Shown: in pieces, positions 51,910-60,488 of the stretch | Numbering within the stretch: the first letter of the stretch is position 1 | Layout of the letters: every line of letters starts with the position of its first letter | Source of the DNA: JALZCH01 sp036387135 | GTDB lineage: Bacteria > Acidobacteriota > Blastocatellia > Pyrinomonadales > Pyrinomonadaceae | NCBI GenBank assembly: GCA_036387135.1 | Contig: DASVUH010000021.1 | Location: 58,664-122,663, forward strand | Direction of reading: 5' to 3' | DNA: 64,000 bases | Notes under the pieces: generated by a model | The model's database searches: none | Told to the model about the DNA's origin: nothing | Seen by the model: the letters and a program-made list of their open reading frames with translations, nothing else | Made by a program: the position numbers and the translations under genes

Positions 51910-53943
51910 ATGAATCGCCGAATTTTTAATTTCAAATCGTCGGGCAAAATCTTACTTCTGCTTTTAATTGCCAGCCTTAATTTTTCGTGTTCGCAAAGCA
52001 ATCAATCGTCTTTGCGCGAGCCTTTAACCAAAGTCCGAACGCTCACCGGAGCGGGCGAAATCCGCTTTGGAGAAGTTTTCGGCATTGCGATTAACAGCAA
52101 AGGCGCGATTTTTATTTCCGACGGCGCAAACGGAAAAATCTGGCGGATTGAAAAAAACGGAGAAACATCGCTCGTTACCGACAAACTCGATACGCCTTCG
52201 GCATTAGTCATTGACAAAGACGATTCGCTCATCGTCGCCGATTCCGGCTCGCATACAATCAAACGAATCAATCCGACAAACGGTGAAACATCCGTTCTCG
52301 CCGGAATCGAAAATCGCAGCGGTTTTGCTGACGGCGCGGCAAATCAAGCGCTCTTTAACGCGCCAATCGGCGTGGCAATCGCCGAAAACAAAATCTATGT
52401 CGCCGACACTTATAACGACCGGATTCGCGTGATTGAAAACGGAACGGTGAAAACACTGGCTGGCGGCGAAAATGGTTTTGCCGACGGTTTTGCCGCGAAA
52501 TTCGATACGCCGTGCGGCGTCGCTGTTTTGCCCGATAATTCAATTCTCGTCGCCGACACGGGAAATCGCCGAATCAGAAAAATCGAACCGGACGGCTCAG
52601 TTTCGACTTTTGCCGGAACGGGCGAAGCCGGGTCGAACAACGGTTTTTCCGATGAAGCGTCGTTTTTCGAACCGACGGGGATTCTGTTTGACCAAACCGG
52701 CGCGATTTACGTTGCCGACGCGGGCACGAACAGCATTCGCGTTTTTAATCGCCGCTTGACGCCATTTTGGGAAACAGCCGCCGGCAATGAACGTGGAACT
52801 GCGGACGATGTTTTAGAGAACGCGAAATTTAATCGCCCGACGAATCTTGCGATTGATAACGGCGGAAATTTGTTTGTCGCCGATTCCGCCAACAAATTAA
52901 TTCGGATTGTTCAGCCGGAAAACTCGAATCTCGGCGCGCAGATTTCTGCGGAAACTGCCAAAACGTTATTTCTCTCGCCCGCCCAAATGCGCGAGCGCGG
53001 CAAGGCGCGCTGGACTTTCGATCCGCCGGAACGCCCGCGCGACGTTGCGGGAACATTCGGCGAATTGCGCGGCGCTATGCGCAAACCGGGCGATTCGGCT
53101 TGGTTTCACAACGGTTTGGACATTGCGGGCGCGCTCGGCGAAATTGCCGTTTTTATCCGCGATGAAAAAGTTCTGCGCCCGTTTGCGGTCGAAGATTTTG
53201 ACAAAAAAAACAACCGCGAACGCCTGCGAATGCCGACAATTGGCTACATTCATATTCGCCTCGGCAGAGACGCGAGCAATAAACCTTTCGGCGATGGGCG
53301 TTTTCTTTTTCAAACCGAAAACGGAAAATTGACCGGCTTGCGCGTTCCGCGCGGCGCAAAATTTAAAGCGGGCGAAGCGCTCGGAACACTGAATCCTTTT
53401 AATCATGTTCATTTGATTGCCGGAGAAACCGGCGCGGAAATGAACGCTTTGGACGCGCTCGTTCTTCCGGGCGCGCGCGACACGATTGCTCCGAAAATCG
53501 AAAAGATTACATTCTTCGGCGAAAATTGGAACGAAATCAAAGCCAGCGAACCATTGCGTGGGCGAATTAGAATCGCGGCGCGCGGATTTGACCAAATGGA
53601 CGGCGGCTCATCGCGCCGAAAACTCGGAATTTACCGGCTCGGCTATCAGGTTTTAAAGGCGGACAATTCTCCGATTTCGGACAAGCTGGAAACCATTTCT
53701 TTCGAGCGGCTTCCCGATTCGGAAGCGGCAAATCTGGTTTACGCCGTCGGTTCGCAATCCGGTTATACGCCCGAAACCGTTTTTAATTACATTGTTTCAA
53801 ATCGCATCAAAGACGGCGCGGCTGTCGAAGATTTTTTGGATACTACAAAACTGCCGGACGGCGATTACAAAATCCGCATTTTCGCCGCGGATTTCTTTGG
53901 CAATGAAACATTGCAGGAGCTTAATTTGAAAATCCTGAACTAA
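51910..53943 (+). CDS. Lipoprotein with NHL propeller and M23-like domain
   Basis: A 677-residue protein. The signal peptide ends in a lipobox-like 'LNFSC' (Cys27). Residues about 40-340 are five or more NHL repeats ('ALVIDKDDSLIVADSGSHTI', 'GVAVLPDNSILVADTGNRRI'), forming a beta-propeller. At about 395-520 a domain has H and D in 'FHNGLDIAGALGE' and HxH in 'FNHVHLIAGE', the pattern of M23 (LytM) peptidases, with the usual glycine-rich spacing. The last 150 residues are beta-sandwich-like. If the zinc site is active, it would be a surface-anchored wall peptidase with a binding propeller. No clear ribosome site. It is convergent with the Wza-type gene. Confidence 0.75.
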   Translation: MNRRIFNFKSSGKILLLLLIASLNFSCSQSNQSSLREPLTKVRTLTGAGEIRFGEVFGIAINSKGAIFISDGANGKIWRIEKNGETSLVTDKLDTPSALVIDKDDSLIVADSGSHTIKRINPTNGETSVLAGIENRSGFADGAANQALFNAPIGVAIAENKIYVADTYNDRIRVIENGTVKTLAGGENGFADGFAAKFDTPCGVAVLPDNSILVADTGNRRIRKIEPDGSVSTFAGTGEAGSNNGFSDEASFFEPTGILFDQTGAIYVADAGTNSIRVFNRRLTPFWETAAGNERGTADDVLENAKFNRPTNLAIDNGGNLFVADSANKLIRIVQPENSNLGAQISAETAKTLFLSPAQMRERGKARWTFDPPERPRDVAGTFGELRGAMRKPGDSAWFHNGLDIAGALGEIAVFIRDEKVLRPFAVEDFDKKNNRERLRMPTIGYIHIRLGRDASNKPFGDGRFLFQTENGKLTGLRVPRGAKFKAGEALGTLNPFNHVHLIAGETGAEMNALDALVLPGARDTIAPKIEKITFFGENWNEIKASEPLRGRIRIAARGFDQMDGGSSRRKLGIYRLGYQVLKADNSPISDKLETISFERLPDSEAANLVYAVGSQSGYTPETVFNYIVSNRIKDGAAVEDFLDTTKLPDGDYKIRIFAADFFGNETLQELNLKILN

Positions 53944-53949
53944 GGAATT

Positions 53950-55026
53950 TTAATTGAGGATGCGCAAAGGCGGATTCGGCTGGCTTGATTGATTGGCTTC
54001 AAGTCCGGCAACGACCGGTGGTTTGGTTTTGTCGGCGCGCGGCGTGCCTGCGACTTCGACAATATCGAACGCTTCGAGCGAAACGTCTTCCGATTGTTTT
54101 TTGCCGATTCTCTCCAAATCAGCTTCAATTAGCTGTGATGCTCCGTCCGAAGAGCGGCGAAATATTGTAACTTTAACGGCGTTTTTGATTGTGCCTCCGG
54201 CGCTCGCAACCGCGCGGGTTAAAGTCATCGTTTGATTGTCGCGCAGGAAAATTGTTTGCGGCGAAACGACGCCGCCGGCGACGAAAATCGGTTTTGCTTC
54301 TTCGACAGTTACAATATCGCCGGTGCGGACAAACGGATTTGATTCGGATTTTCCCGCCAGAAGCTCCGAGATTTTAACCGTCATCGTTTGCGATTCGGAT
54401 TGCGCGGCTTGCGGCGAATTGCAGCTTAAATATGCCGGACGAAAGATTTTGATTTCGCCGCTCGCGCGTTCGCCGATTCCGCCCGTTAACACTAAAATCT
54501 CGTTTAAACGAACCGGGCGCTCGATCTGAAAACGCATCGGCGTTCGCACCGCGCCGAAAATTCTGGCTTGCTGGCGCGCGGTGCGGTCAACGACCCGGAC
54601 AACGATTTCCGGCTTTTTCAAAAATTTTGAATATGCTTCGGCTAAATTTGCCGCAAGCTCTTCTTCAGTGCGGCAAAGCCCGAAAATAGGTTCTTTGGTG
54701 TAAGGAATCGCCGACAAAAAACCTTCCGCATCGAGCTGCCCGCGCCAGTCGTATTCGAGACTGCCCAAAACGTCAATGTCAATCACATCGCCGAGATGAA
54801 TCAATTCTTCGAGTTGAACGCTTGAATTCACAGCCGCCGCTTTTTCGTTCGATTTGTTTTCGGCGTTTTCCTGCTTGGCGGCTTTTTCTTCGGCGAGTTG
54901 AGCCGAGGCTTGATTGATAACCGGAGTCGGCTCGACTTTTTGCGCGAAAATTTTCGCGCTCGCGCTCGCCGTCACGAGAAACAGAACGGCGCACGATAAT
55001 TTTAAAATTAAAAAGCCAAACCTCAT
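53950..55026 (-). CDS. Polysaccharide export protein, Wza/SLBB type
   Basis: A 358-residue outer-membrane-associated export protein. Signal peptide 1-27. The Poly_export domain (about 70-150) includes 'HLGDVIDIDVLGSLEYDW' and 'YSKFLKKPEIVVRVV'. Two SLBB-type units follow: 'RIFGAVRTPMRFQIERPVRL' (about 155-185) and 'IFVAGGVVSPQTIFLRDNQT' (about 250-290). It exports the polymer made by Wzc-dependent machinery; the nearest candidate is at 13603, 38 kb away. The start overlaps the preceding gene by ATGA, so translation is coupled. Confidence 0.88.
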   Translation of the reverse strand: MRFGFLILKLSCAVLFLVTASASAKIFAQKVEPTPVINQASAQLAEEKAAKQENAENKSNEKAAAVNSSVQLEELIHLGDVIDIDVLGSLEYDWRGQLDAEGFLSAIPYTKEPIFGLCRTEEELAANLAEAYSKFLKKPEIVVRVVDRTARQQARIFGAVRTPMRFQIERPVRLNEILVLTGGIGERASGEIKIFRPAYLSCNSPQAAQSESQTMTVKISELLAGKSESNPFVRTGDIVTVEEAKPIFVAGGVVSPQTIFLRDNQTMTLTRAVASAGGTIKNAVKVTIFRRSSDGASQLIEADLERIGKKQSEDVSLEAFDIVEVAGTPRADKTKPPVVAGLEANQSSQPNPPLRILN

Positions 55027-55415
55027 TTCTTCAATTTTACCTTAACTCTTTTTCTAACCTTAACTCGATTGAGATTGTCCGCAGCATCTTCAGCCGTTTC
55101 AATATTATCTTCAATCGTTTGAGTATTATTTTCAGTAGTTTGAATATTATCGTCAGCCGTTTCAATATTTTCGACGGATTCTTTTGATTCCTCAAACGTT
55201 TCCGGCGCTTGCTGTTTTTTTGCGGCGGCTCGTTTTTTTCGTCGGCGCGTTGCAGCCGCTTCAACCGTTCCCGGAATTGCCCAACCCGCAAACTCCCAAT
55301 TACAAGCGTTGCAAAGGAGATGATACCTCCCAAACATTCTCCACCAAATCGGTGACCGGCGATAACCACGGCGAATTCGGTTACTGCCGCAACGGGGACA
55401 TTTTGAGAAAATCAA
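55023..55415 (-). CDS. Zinc-ribbon protein with acidic 7-residue repeats
   Basis: A 130-residue protein. The N-terminus has CxxC...CxxC (SKCPRCGSNRIRRGYRRSP, then 'LLCNACNWEF'), a zinc-ribbon pattern. A basic segment (RRRKKRAAAKK) is followed by 7-residue acidic repeats (NIETADD, NIQTTEN, NTQTIED, NIETAED; residues about 85-113) and a basic end (VRKRVKVKLKK). Four-base overlaps with both neighbours fix its place in the export operon. Function is unknown; an adapter for Wza-type export is possible. Confidence 0.7.
   Translation of the reverse strand: MIFSKCPRCGSNRIRRGYRRSPIWWRMFGRYHLLCNACNWEFAGWAIPGTVEAAATRRRKKRAAAKKQQAPETFEESKESVENIETADDNIQTTENNTQTIEDNIETAEDAADNLNRVKVRKRVKVKLKK
55075..55179. 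repeat. 21-bp tandem repeats in the zinc-ribbon gene
   Basis: Four adjacent 21-bp units (55096-55116, 55117-55137, 55138-55158, 55159-55179), each starting gttt[cg][ag]a, plus a degenerate fifth before 55096. They encode the acidic heptads. Confidence 0.85.
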
Positions 55416-56422
55416 TTTTCCGCCTCCAAGTTCATTTCCTCCGATTGCGCGGATTTCAATGATTTATTGCTGCCCCCTTGTTGATTTATTAACATCTGCA
55501 ATCGGTTAATCTCGGTTTCGATTTCGATTGCCGTCGTCTGTCGCTGCAGTTCGTTGACCGCTTCGCGCGAAAGATAAAAAAGCGCGTCGCGGTAATGGTC
55601 AACGGCTTGCTCATAATTTTCTTTAAAAGCCGCGCGCTCGGCTAATTCTACCCAATGCGCGACATACGAAGCGGCAATAAATTCCTGCACCGCGAGGCTT
55701 GATTCGGCAAGCTGCCGTTCCTGCGGGTAAATCTGCAAAGCCGCGTCCAAAACTTCGAGCGCCCGCTGCGCGGTTTCGACTTTTTCACTTGTCGTGACGC
55801 GGATTTGAGCTTCGCGCAGAAGCTGACGAGATTCTTCTTCAGCCCACGCCAAAAGATGATGTTTCTGCAAACCGCGCACGCGCTCCTGCCCGCTGCGAAA
55901 CGCCGCCAGGCGCGGGCTTCCGGCGTGAACTGTCGGCATTGCCGCCTCGACTTGTTCGAGATAATCGCCGCAGGCGCGATAAACTTCCAGATGCGCCTCG
56001 CCGTTTGGCGTTTTGGAGATTTCCGCAGCTTCGGATTTGCTTTGTATTTTCTTGAGCGCGGCTACGTGTCTTTCCAAAGTGAGCTTGCCGGGTTCGAGAT
56101 TTGCTGCGCCGCGTCCCGGAAACTTCATTTGCTCACGCCGGAGCAAATATTTGTTTTTCACGCGGCGCAATAAAACGCCGTGCAGCGCCGCCGCGAAAGC
56201 GAAAAAAACCGTTCCCACGAGAAATGCCGGAAACCAGGTTCCGTCGTGCGCATCGCCGTCTTCGGCTAAAATGCTCCACAGAATGAAAAATAAAATGAGC
56301 GAAACCGCCGTCGCGCTGCCGAAATAAGTCCAGTTGGAGAGCCAAAACGGGCGCACATAAACTTGTTTGCTGCCGCCGACAGCCTCGGTTTTAATTGTTA
56401 AATTGGAACGAACTCTTTGCAC
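55412..56422 (-). CDS. Membrane protein with helical cytoplasmic domain
   Basis: A 336-residue protein. Two membrane helices lie at about 34-52 and 65-85. A long helical region (about 100-310) contains TPR-like pairs ('RALEVLDAALQIYPQERQLAESSL' and 'ENYEQAVDHYRDALFYLSRE', key residues) and a coiled-coil end. No family is recognised. It is first in an operon with 4-base overlaps to the zinc-ribbon and Wza-type genes, so a role in polysaccharide export or its control is plausible. Confidence 0.7.
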   Translation of the reverse strand: MQRVRSNLTIKTEAVGGSKQVYVRPFWLSNWTYFGSATAVSLILFFILWSILAEDGDAHDGTWFPAFLVGTVFFAFAAALHGVLLRRVKNKYLLRREQMKFPGRGAANLEPGKLTLERHVAALKKIQSKSEAAEISKTPNGEAHLEVYRACGDYLEQVEAAMPTVHAGSPRLAAFRSGQERVRGLQKHHLLAWAEEESRQLLREAQIRVTTSEKVETAQRALEVLDAALQIYPQERQLAESSLAVQEFIAASYVAHWVELAERAAFKENYEQAVDHYRDALFYLSREAVNELQRQTTAIEIETEINRLQMLINQQGGSNKSLKSAQSEEMNLEAEN

Positions 56423-56602
56423 TTTTTGTTGACGAATCCGCGTTTTTATTGAGAAAGACTGTTTTGTAATTCAGGACGGTTTATGATTTTATCGTTTTGA
56501 TTAAAAACCTTAAAACGTTCTACGATAATAATTTTTTCGCCGCAGGTGTCAATCTGTCAACCAAATATTTACCATAAGCCGCCGCAAAAGACTTTTTATA
56601 TT

Positions 56603-56776
56603 GTGACAGCAAAGAAGAAAAAACCCAAAAAAGAAGTCGCGCGTCCGATTTTCGACTCGCTCAGAAAACCGACCGCGCCGCCGAGCAAGACAATCGGCAA
56701 TCGAAAGTCCGAAGAAAAAGCGCGCCCGGCAGGGCGCAAAATCAAACATAAAAAACCGGAAACAATCGAAGAATAA
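56603..56776 (+). CDS. Small basic protein
   Basis: A 57-residue lysine-rich frame from GTG 56603 (MTAKKKKPKKEVARPIFDSL and a tail with KPTAPPSK and GRKIKHKKPE). It fills the spacer between genes on the minus strand, ending 2 bases from the MBL gene stop. No Shine-Dalgarno sequence is clear, and an earlier start at 56546 gives 76 residues. It reads like a short basic protein rather than a shadow frame, but could be non-coding. Confidence 0.5.
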   Translation: MTAKKKKPKKEVARPIFDSLRKPTAPPSKTIGNRKSEEKARPAGRKIKHKKPETIEE

Positions 56777-56778
56777 TT

Positions 56779-57552
56779 TTAAATTTCGTAAATCGCGCCG
56801 GGCAGCATCACTTTTAAATTCTGCATTTTTAAAGCCGCCAATTCTTCGCAAATCTCTTCGCGGAACGTCGGTTTGAGATTGATGGCAAAAACGTCGCAGG
56901 AATGCTTGAATTTTTCCAGCTCAATTTCGAGCTTTTGCGGCGTTAAATGATGCGACGCGGCGGCAAGCTCCGACATCCGGTTCGGAAAAGCGCATTCGAT
57001 AAAAAGCGCGTTTAATTTTGGTAATTCATTGATGAACTGCCAAAAACCGGAAGTTTCCGCCGTATCGGAGGTAAAAGCGATCTGTTTTTCGCCTTCCGAA
57101 ATTACAAAACCGACGGTTTCAACTTGATGATTGACCGGAACGGCAATTATTTCAAGATTTGCGACGCCGATTTTTTCGAGCGGCGAAAATCGAACGTATT
57201 CCATAACCGCGCCGTACTCGTTTTTCAATTCGGAAAAACGCGGATAAATTTCCCAATTAAAAATATGCCTTTCGAGCGCCTCAATCGTTTTTTCCGAACC
57301 GTAAATTTTGAGCGGAGCTTCGAGCGTTGAAAACAAATCGTCAACAAAAAGCGGCAAACCGGCGATGTGGTCGAGATGCGCGTGAGTGATAACGATGTCA
57401 CGAATTGATTTTCTCTGCTCGTCCGAAACTGCAAACGCAAGACTTCCGGCGTCAATCGCCAGGCGATCATTCAGCACGAAACAAGCCAAATGCTGCCGCC
57501 GCGAAGCGCAGCCTTTTTCGTCAAACGTGCTGGATAAAAGCTGAATTTTCAT
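56779..57552 (-). CDS. MBL-fold hydrolase (class II cAMP phosphodiesterase-like)
   Basis: A 257-residue cytoplasmic protein. The core metal motif is 'THAHLDHIAGLP' (HxHxDH), followed by 'AVPVNHQVETVGFVI' and 'FTSDTAETSGFW', typical of beta-lactamase-fold phosphodiesterases; 'IECAFPNR' is also conserved in class II cyclic nucleotide phosphodiesterases. Substrate unproven. The ATG at 57552 is preceded directly by the (ctgctca)n repeat, whose translation (SLLTAHCSL) is not family sequence. It follows the SDR gene on the same strand through that repeat. Confidence 0.88.
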   Translation of the reverse strand: MKIQLLSSTFDEKGCASRRQHLACFVLNDRLAIDAGSLAFAVSDEQRKSIRDIVITHAHLDHIAGLPLFVDDLFSTLEAPLKIYGSEKTIEALERHIFNWEIYPRFSELKNEYGAVMEYVRFSPLEKIGVANLEIIAVPVNHQVETVGFVISEGEKQIAFTSDTAETSGFWQFINELPKLNALFIECAFPNRMSELAAASHHLTPQKLEIELEKFKHSCDVFAINLKPTFREEICEELAALKMQNLKVMLPGAIYEI

Positions 57553-57616
57553 CAGTGAGCAGTGAGCAGTGAGCAGTGAGCAGATAAAAGCAGTTTTTTT
57601 ACTGCTCACTGCTCAC
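57553..57616. repeat. Heptamer inverted repeat (cagtgag)n at an ATG
   Basis: 57553-57583 holds 4.4 units of cagtgag; ctgctcactgctcac (57602-57616) is the opposite arm. On the minus strand the array ends at the base before the MBL-gene ATG. Confidence 0.93.
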
Positions 57617-57629
57617 CCCTTACCGCTCA

Positions 57630-58400
57630 CTATCTGGCTGCGGTGTTAGCGCGTCCGCCGTCAATCGAATACGTTACGCCGGTAATCCAACCGGCTTTTT
57701 CCGAAGCTAAAAATAAAATCAAATCGGCAACTTCGTCCGGGCTTCCGGCGCGTCCGAGCGGATGCGTTTGCTTTGATTTTTCCAAAAACGCGGCGTAATT
57801 TTCCTCGTTCATTCCGCTGCGTTTGTGAAGCTCGGTCACAACGACGCCCGGATTAACGGCGTTAACGCGAATCTGCTTCGGCGCCAGCTCAAGCGACGCG
57901 CAGCGAGTAAGCTGGTCAATCCCGGCTTTTGAAACGCAATACGCCAAAACTCCGGGAAACGAACGCAGCCCGGCGACGCTCGAAACATTGACGATGTTTC
58001 CTTTTGTTTTTTCCAAAAACGGAATTGTCTTTTGCATCAGGGCGAAAACCGAACGTAAATTGACGTTCATCATTTCGTCCCAATCGTTTAACGCTGTGTT
58101 TTCAATCGTCCCGTTACCGATAATTCCGGCTGCGTTTATTAAAATATCAATTTGCCCGAAAATCTCGACCGTCGTTTCGACAATTTTTTGCGCATCCGAT
58201 TCATTGGTGACATCGGCGCGAATTGTTTTGACAATTCCGCCCGTTTGCTCAATTTCGTTTTGCAGAGCGTCGAGATTTTCCCGGTTGCGCCCGACGGCGG
58301 CGATGCGCGCGCCTTCGGCGGCAAATTTAAGGGCGACGGCGCGCCCGATGCCCGAAGTCGCGCCCGTGACGATTGCTGTTTTTTCTTTTAACTCTTTCAT
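57630..58400 (-). CDS. SDR-family oxidoreductase
   Basis: A 256-residue NAD(P)-dependent short-chain dehydrogenase. The nucleotide site is 'VTGATSGIGRAVAL', followed by 'NAAGIIGNG', the catalytic serine in 'VSSVAGLRSFPG' and 'YCVSKAGID' (YxxxK), with 'INPGVV'-like sequence 'VNPGVVVTEL'. Many members reduce 3-oxoacyl groups or sugars; substrate not predictable. It lacks a clear ribosome site. It is followed by the MBL hydrolase gene. Confidence 0.9.
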   Translation of the reverse strand: MKELKEKTAIVTGATSGIGRAVALKFAAEGARIAAVGRNRENLDALQNEIEQTGGIVKTIRADVTNESDAQKIVETTVEIFGQIDILINAAGIIGNGTIENTALNDWDEMMNVNLRSVFALMQKTIPFLEKTKGNIVNVSSVAGLRSFPGVLAYCVSKAGIDQLTRCASLELAPKQIRVNAVNPGVVVTELHKRSGMNEENYAAFLEKSKQTHPLGRAGSPDEVADLILFLASEKAGWITGVTYSIDGGRANTAAR

Positions 58401-58440
58401 CCGTTAATCGGACAGCAGTTTAACCGTTTGACGACAAAAA

Positions 58441-58472
58441 AAAAAGACGACTTTTTAAAAAGTCGTCTTTTT
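58441..58472. terminator. Terminator palindrome
   Basis: A perfect 32-base palindrome (aaaaagacgacttttt then its reverse complement) with A/T runs at both ends, between the genes ending at 58497 (minus) and starting at 58400 (minus). Terminates the small gene. Confidence 0.85.
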
Positions 58473-58496
58473 CTCAGCAAATTAAAAACTGTGTGA

Positions 58497-58727
58497 TTAA
58501 CAATTAGCGCAATTATTCGGCTGTCGCACTTCAAACAGCATTTTAATCGCTTCTTTGGTTTCTACGCGGCGTTTTTGTTGAAATTCGCTGACCCAGCCGG
58601 TCACGGTCGAAACCATATCGCGCGCGGCGGCATTTGCGGTTTGGGGTTTAACTTGAACGGTTCTGCCTGATTTAAACTCGGCTGCCGATTCTTTTTTGAT
58701 GACCTTGATTTTTGCTTTCGTATCCAT
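58497..58727 (-). CDS. Small hypothetical protein
   Basis: A 76-residue soluble protein (MDTKAKIKVIKKESAAEFKS...) ending NNCANC, with a two-cysteine tail. The middle (ARDMVSTVTGWVSEFQQKRR) is helical. Not recognised. The ATG at 58727 has an AGGAA site; GTG 58733 is an alternative. Followed by the palindromic terminator. Confidence 0.7.
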   Translation of the reverse strand: MDTKAKIKVIKKESAAEFKSGRTVQVKPQTANAAARDMVSTVTGWVSEFQQKRRVETKEAIKMLFEVRQPNNCANC

Positions 58728-59096
58728 ATTCACAGTTCCTGTTGCTTTTTATAATTGCGCTTGCGGCGGCTTTTCGACTGACGCATTCGGTTTCCGACTT
58801 TTGCCGAATTTAGAATGATTTATTTTTTCAATCTTGCGTTTGAGCGAACAAGGTTTGCTTTAGATATTTTTTTTAAATAAAAAGTTGCATCTAGCTTTCT
58901 TCGCAATCGGTTTGCATAATGCCAAAGCCTTTTTGCTTTTTAATGCCTTTTGCCAACTGTTATTTTCAACGCTTTTCTTTTGAAAAAGTTCCCTGCTCAT
59001 ACTAGAACGCGAGAAAGCGTTGAAAAAAGTATCATCTCGAATCAAAAAATTTTCAGAAAAAAATTGGCACAATCATTGCGACTTGTTTCAGCCGAG
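58728..59096. other. 369-bp AT-rich spacer with sigma-54 promoter
   Basis: Separates divergent genes at 58727 (minus) and 59097 (plus). Apart from the promoter at 59065-59080 and a small inverted repeat (caacgctttt near 58968 with gaaagcgttg near 59012), nothing was recognised. Confidence 0.6.
59064..59080 (+). promoter_or_regulatory. Sigma-54 promoter
   Basis: TTGGCACAATCATTGCG matches TGGCAC-N5-TTGC: GG at 59066-59067 and GC at 59078-59079, spaced by 12 as required. Transcription would start near 59091, about 6 bases before the ATG at 59097, so the message would be nearly leaderless. Confidence 0.7.
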
Positions 59097-59852
59097 ATGA
59101 CTTTTACCGAATTTCTCATTATTTATCTTTCAATCGGCGCGCCGTTCGGCGTTTATTTTTTTCTCAGCCATCGTCCAATTAATTGGAATTCGACGTTTTT
59201 GTTAAAAACCGTCTGCGTCGTTTTCGGCTGGTGTTTTTACGCTGTTTTTTTGATTTCGCGCCGTTCGCAAAAAAAATACGAAGCGAATTTAACTTTGGAT
59301 TCGATTGGCGAAAATGAAATCGAAAAGATTATGAGAAAACTGCTCGCAGCTTATTCGGAAATCTCCCCGAACGAAAAGAACGTTTCGTTTTTTCAATTCC
59401 GCGAAATCGTCGAGCGTTATACAGGATTGACTTCCGCTTTGTATGATTCGAGGGAATCAACCGAATTTCAAAACGAGCTTTTCGTTCTCGCGGGCAGGAA
59501 AGAACAGGATTTGCAGCTCGCCAATCGCTGCTTGCAGCGCAAAAATTTGCTGCGTTTAAAAGCTCATCAAATTCAAGCTCGACAAGACTTTTTGCGGATT
59601 TTTGAAAACCTTGGCGAGTCTGCGTGCGAAAGTTTTTTCCTGAATGCTGAACGGCTCGCAGTTTTGCTAGCTGATGATGAAACCGGGAATTATTTAAACC
59701 GCATCAAAAGCGAAATCGAAAGACAAAATCCGAGCCTCGCTCCGTCATCGAAAAAGCAGGAGGAATTATGGAACACGCCGTCGCCCGAACAAATCCCCGT
59801 TTTGCAAACACAATCTTCGACCTTGAATCTGGCGATGAAGACACAAGACTAG
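59097..59852 (+). CDS. Membrane protein, unknown
   Basis: A 251-residue protein. Two membrane helices at about 3-22 and 33-52, then a charged cytoplasmic domain rich in Glu/Arg/Lys, with 'IGENEIEKIMRKLLAAYSEI' and 'FFQFREIVERYTGLTSALYD'. No family recognised. The start is ATG 59097, directly after the sigma-54 promoter. The end overlaps the next gene. The operon context (with a histidine kinase) suggests envelope or stress signalling. Confidence 0.65.
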   Translation: MTFTEFLIIYLSIGAPFGVYFFLSHRPINWNSTFLLKTVCVVFGWCFYAVFLISRRSQKKYEANLTLDSIGENEIEKIMRKLLAAYSEISPNEKNVSFFQFREIVERYTGLTSALYDSRESTEFQNELFVLAGRKEQDLQLANRCLQRKNLLRLKAHQIQARQDFLRIFENLGESACESFFLNAERLAVLLADDETGNYLNRIKSEIERQNPSLAPSSKKQEELWNTPSPEQIPVLQTQSSTLNLAMKTQD

Positions 59853-60421
59853 ACGCGCTGCTCGCCGCAAACGCGGAAATCGCCCGTCAAAAACAAGCGT
59901 TCAGGCTCGAAAAACACGAGACGGAAGCGGCTTTGATGCGCTCGCCGGTGTCGGCAAAAGAAGCCTACGGATATTTCGGTTTGCTTTTAGGTTTGCTGCC
60001 GCCCGCCGCAATCTTCGGAAAAGCCGTTAAATACGGTTTCAACGAGAACGCCGCCGCAGTTTTCGCGTTTTGTCTGTTAATGAATTTAACCTGCGCTTTT
60101 GTCGGCAAATTTATCGCGGAAGCTTTCGCCCGTCATTTCATCAATATTGAGCGTAAATCATTGACGAAAATGGTTCTTTTATCGTCTCTGCTCGGATTTT
60201 GCTGGGCGATAATTACGGGCGCGGCGGGCGGCGCGATATTTTTCGGTTTCGGAGCAATTTTCGGAGCGATTTGCGCCATTCCGGTCGGCGCGGCGGCGTT
60301 TCCGGTTTTTGCCGTAATTCACAGCCAGCTTGAACGCGGCACTGAAATCGAATGGAAACATTTTCTGCCAACCGCATTTGGAATCTCGACCGTAATTTCC
60401 GCTTTTATTCTTGGACTTTGA
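59768..60421 (+). CDS. Polytopic membrane protein, unknown
   Basis: A 217-residue protein. The N-terminal 55 residues are soluble (TIFDLESGDEDTRLDALLAA), then four to six helices follow (about 68-88, 95-118, 133-185 as hairpin, 198-217). The AGGAGGAATT site before ATG is the best ribosome site in the operon. It overlaps the preceding gene by 85 bases in another frame. No family recognised; small hydrophobic residues dominate the third segment (GAAGGAIFFGFGAIFGAI). Confidence 0.7.
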   Translation: MEHAVARTNPRFANTIFDLESGDEDTRLDALLAANAEIARQKQAFRLEKHETEAALMRSPVSAKEAYGYFGLLLGLLPPAAIFGKAVKYGFNENAAAVFAFCLLMNLTCAFVGKFIAEAFARHFINIERKSLTKMVLLSSLLGFCWAIITGAAGGAIFFGFGAIFGAICAIPVGAAAFPVFAVIHSQLERGTEIEWKHFLPTAFGISTVISAFILGL

Positions 60422-60426
60422 AAGTG

Positions 60427-60488
60427 GTTAATGGTTAATTGTTAATCGTTAATTGTTAGTTATATCTATTAACAATTAACGATTAACG
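60427..60488. repeat. Heptamer inverted repeat (gttaatt)n at an ATG
   Basis: Five units gttaatg, gttaatt, gttaatc, gttaatt, gttagtt (60427-60461), an inner loop, then attaaca, attaacg, attaacg (60468-60488). The 18-bp stem is 60441-60458 with 60470-60487. The last unit ends one base before the kinase ATG at 60489. Confidence 0.93.

Noticed and set aside
52966..53595. 209-codon minus-strand frame within the NHL-M23 gene
   Set aside because: Shadow of the lipoprotein gene; basic, repetitive composition without motifs.
58860..59072. Minus-strand frame of 70 codons in the sigma-54 spacer
   Set aside because: Overlaps the promoter, AT-rich, no ribosome site or motif.
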